DNA from: Treponema sp.
GTDB lineage: Bacteria > Spirochaetota > Spirochaetia > Treponematales > Breznakiellaceae
Length of the DNA: 16,324 bases
Assembly (NCBI GenBank): GCA_031278025.1
Contig: JAITLF010000120.1
Location: 1-16,324, forward strand
Direction: 5' to 3'
Positions 14,766-16,324 of the stretch are shown here, one piece after another. The position numbers and the translations under genes are program-made. Each line of letters begins with the position of its first letter. The first letter of the stretch is position 1. Under the pieces are notes generated by a model. That model saw nothing but the letters and a program-made list of their open reading frames with translations, was not told the DNA's origin and searched no databases.

Positions 14766-15914
14766 TCATGGCGCGCCTCCATTCTGTATAAGCTGAGAAG
14801 CGGTGGTCAGGGAATAACCCTGGCCGGTCAAATCCGGGTAGAGTTCCGTAAGAACCGCGGCCAGTTCCGGCGACCAGGTATGGCCTATCATCACCGCAAA
14901 CCCCGCGGCTTTGGCTTTCTCCAGCCCCAGGGAAACCGAGCGGAGCATGGCCGCCCGTTCCTGCTCGTTATCGAGGAACACATCCCGTTCCCCTATGGTC
15001 ATGCCCAGACGCCGGGCCGCCTTAGGCGCCGCGGTATCCGCAATGGTCCGGGAATCCAGAAAAACAATCCCCCGCTCCCGGCACAGGGAAAGCACGGTTT
15101 CCATTATCCCCTCGTCCAGGGAGATCCGCGACCCCTGATGGTTGTTCATCCCCGCAGCCGGCCAGATTTCATCCAGATTCCGCGCGATAACGGAGCGAAC
15201 CTCTTCCCGGCTCATCCCCAGGAACACCGCGCCGGGGCCGGGATTCTGCCCCCCCAGGGCCTCCATAGGCTGGTGGAGAAACACCTCCTTGCCGGCGGCC
15301 CGAATCCGCCGCGCCGCCTCTGCCGAATGGGGCAGCCCCGGCAGAACCGCTATCGTCAGGGGACCGGGAAAGCGCAGAAAAGGCTCCAGCTCCCGCAGGT
15401 TATTCCCGGCATCGTCAATGACAAAGACCAGAGTCCCCCGGTGTTTAGGCGCGGGCTTGGGCGGCTGTTCCACCGGGGATGCCGGCGCAACCCGAACCGG
15501 AGGAGGAGGAGGCGCACTCTTGGGGGGCTGTTCCACCGGCGATGCAGGCGCAAACCGAACCGGAGGAGGAGGAGAAGGCGCGCTTTTGGGAGGCTGTTCC
15601 GCCGGCGATGCAGGCGCAACCCGAACCGGAGGAGGAGGCGCACTCTGGGGAGGCTGTTCCGCCGGGGATGCCGGCGCGGGTTTGCCCGGAGGAGGAGGCG
15701 CACTCCGGCGCCCGGCGGCTTCAGGTACGGACAGGGGAGAAAACAGCATAAACAGAATCAAAACGACAAGAACGCTCGTGAAAATAAATATTCCGGTGAA
15801 AAACGCGATCCGAATTCCATCTTCCGCTGTCAGCTGCCCGCCCTGCTTCCGTCTTAGGGCGGCGTTCTTTTTCTTTCTGCCTGGCGCCGCTTTTTTTTGT
15901 TGAGACTTCTTCAC
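14766..15914 (-). CDS. YibQ-like divergent polysaccharide deacetylase with Pro-rich linker
   Basis: A 382-residue membrane-anchored protein. A Lys/Arg-rich N-terminus is followed by a membrane helix at about 37-60 (FFTGIFIFTSVLVVLILF), then a Pro/Ala-rich linker of four repeats at about 80-156, then a divergent polysaccharide-deacetylase domain. The domain shows LVFVIDDAGNN (the Asp pair at 167-168), LTIAVLPGLPHS, VFLHQPMEA, GMNNHQGSRIS, FLDSRT and AVMIGHTWSPE, as in the YibQ/DUF610 family. It probably acts on envelope glycan outside the cytoplasmic membrane; the substrate is unknown. The GTG at 15914 is the only plausible start in the frame, and it has no good ribosome site. A sigma-70-like promoter lies just upstream. 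Confidence 0.87.
   Translation of the reverse strand: MKKSQQKKAAPGRKKKNAALRRKQGGQLTAEDGIRIAFFTGIFIFTSVLVVLILFMLFSPLSVPEAAGRRSAPPPPGKPAPASPAEQPPQSAPPPPVRVAPASPAEQPPKSAPSPPPPVRFAPASPVEQPPKSAPPPPPVRVAPASPVEQPPKPAPKHRGTLVFVIDDAGNNLRELEPFLRFPGPLTIAVLPGLPHSAEAARRIRAAGKEVFLHQPMEALGGQNPGPGAVFLGMSREEVRSVIARNLDEIWPAAGMNNHQGSRISLDEGIMETVLSLCRERGIVFLDSRTIADTAAPKAARRLGMTIGERDVFLDNEQERAAMLRSVSLGLEKAKAAGFAVMIGHTWSPELAAVLTELYPDLTGQGYSLTTASQLIQNGGAP
15447..15677 (-). repeat. In-gene Pro-rich repeats, four units of 60-66 bp
   Basis: Within the deacetylase gene, four imperfect copies encode APASPAEQPPKSAPPPPVRV-like units of 20-22 residues. They differ mainly in the number of proline codons (CCT/CCG runs). This looks like a variable-length periplasmic spacer between the membrane anchor and the catalytic domain. 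Confidence 0.85.
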
Positions 15915-15922
15915 CCGGCATA

Positions 15923-15952
15923 AGAATACCTACACACCGGGGTCTTAATCAA
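15923..15952 (-). promoter_or_regulatory. Sigma-70-like promoter of the deacetylase gene
   Basis: On the minus strand TTGATT (15947-15952), an 18-base spacer and TATTCT (15923-15928) precede the GTG start by eight bases. Transcription would begin almost at the start codon, suggesting a very short leader or a leaderless message, in line with the lack of a ribosome site. The -35 box is only 16 bases from array D. Confidence 0.4.
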
Positions 15953-15968
15953 CCGCGGGGCTGGCTGG

Positions 15969-16221
15969 GAAGCGGGTCCGGGACTTCCGGACCCAGGTCT
16001 GGAACTTCAAGACCCAGGTCTGGAACTTCAAGACCCAGGTCTGGAACTTCAAGACCCAGGTCTGGAACTTCAAGACCCAGGTCTGGAACTTGTAGACCCA
16101 GGTCTGCAACTTCAAGACCCAGGTCTGGAACTTGTAGACCCAGGTCTGGAACTTCAAGACCCAGGTCTGGAACTTCAAGACCCAGGTCTGCAACTTGCAG
16201 ACCCAGGTCTGGACCCGGCAG
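15969..16221. repeat. Palindromic tandem array D, eleven good units, 21-bp period
   Basis: GACCCAGGTC starts at 15990, 16011, 16032, 16053, 16074, 16095, 16116, 16137, 16158, 16179 and 16200, always 21 bp apart, with degenerate units at 15969 and just after 16210. Most cores extend to AGACCCAGGTCT, five paired bases either side of a central CA. The nine-base linkers are GGAACTTCA, GGAACTTGT, GCAACTTCA and GCAACTTGC, themselves partly dyad-symmetric. It lies between the deacetylase promoter and a possible divergent gene at 16311. The minus strand is open as repeated QTWVLKF, which I treat as incidental. Confidence 0.95.
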
Positions 16222-16228
16222 GCCCGCT

Positions 16229-16257
16229 CCGCTGAAGCGGCCAGGCTTCTTCAGCGG
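16229..16257. repeat. Nine-bp inverted repeat beside array D
   Basis: CCGCTGAAG (16229-16237) and CTTCAGCGG (16249-16257) are perfectly complementary with an 11-base loop. It lies between array D and the possible promoter at 16275. No T-tract follows directly, so it is more likely an operator or array remnant than a terminator. Confidence 0.5.
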
Positions 16258-16274
16258 CAGCGCTTCAGCTTAAA

Positions 16275-16303
16275 TTGAAGTAAGTTGTAAGGTATGGTAT
16301 CCT
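16275..16303 (+). promoter_or_regulatory. Possible sigma-70 promoter of a gene leaving the window
   Basis: TTGAAG, a 17-base spacer and TATCCT end seven bases before an ATG at 16311. The spacing again implies a nearly leaderless message. Confidence 0.35.
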
Positions 16304-16310
16304 TGCACCG

Positions 16311-16324
16311 ATGAAACTTGATCC
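16311..16324 (+). CDS. Possible start of a divergent gene (partial)
   Basis: ATG followed by codons for K, L, D and P runs to the window edge. Only the promoter-like sequence upstream supports it. No ribosome site is visible and no function can be given. Confidence 0.25.

Noticed and set aside
15945..16193. Open frame on the minus strand coding repeated QTWVLKF
   Set aside because: The frame is the translation of a 21-bp DNA repeat whose period is a multiple of three. It has no ribosome site, no non-repeat domain, and array A shows similar open frames on both strands.

Overview
The window looks like chromosomal DNA of a GC-rich spirochaete, most plausibly a termite-gut-type Treponema. That assignment is inference from protein style: RimO, a RodZ-like helix-turn-helix membrane protein, a LolA-like carrier, a four-cysteine L28, TsaD and a YibQ-like deacetylase. 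No rRNA or other taxonomic marker is present. I recognise no tRNA, rRNA, CRISPR array or complete mobile element.

Layout. (1) 1-1913 is a mobile-element graveyard: the 5' end of a transposase gene leaving the window, a decayed IS110-type transposase, a decayed IS1-type transposase butted against it, and a twice-frameshifted HK97-type prohead protease. (2) 2104-6981, all minus strand, reads FAD oxidoreductase, LolA-like protein, RodZ-like protein, rimO: envelope and housekeeping genes, probably partly co-transcribed. (3) 6982-7704 has no intact gene; it holds a frame-broken coding remnant and a striking 21-bp-period palindromic array. (4) 7705-10198, minus strand, is a tightly overlapping NitT/TauT-type ABC importer operon (binding protein, permease, ATPase). 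(5) 10199-10603 is an intergenic region with a second palindromic array and two competing GC-rich hairpins. (6) 10604-12699, plus strand, carries a membrane-anchored Holliday-junction-resolvase-like nuclease, an M20 peptidase and rpmB. (7) 12683-15914, minus strand, carries a YibQ-like deacetylase, a third array, a 26-codon small ORF, tsaD and a PhnP-like metallo-hydrolase; the last three are coupled by 3- and 4-base overlaps. (8) 15969-16221 is the largest array, lying between the promoter of the deacetylase gene and a possible divergent gene starting at 16311.

The most unusual signal is the set of four intergenic arrays at about 7540, 10442, 14664 and 15969. Their core sequences differ, but each repeats with a period of about 21 bp (two helical turns) and is built from short dyad-symmetric cores. 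In the two best arrays a second, weaker dyad falls near the middle of the linker, so symmetry axes recur about every 10.5 bp. The arrays read nearly the same on both strands and stay largely free of stop codons. I know of no named element with exactly these properties. They could be binding arrays for a dimeric protein, structured RNA or bidirectional terminators, or selfish repeats.
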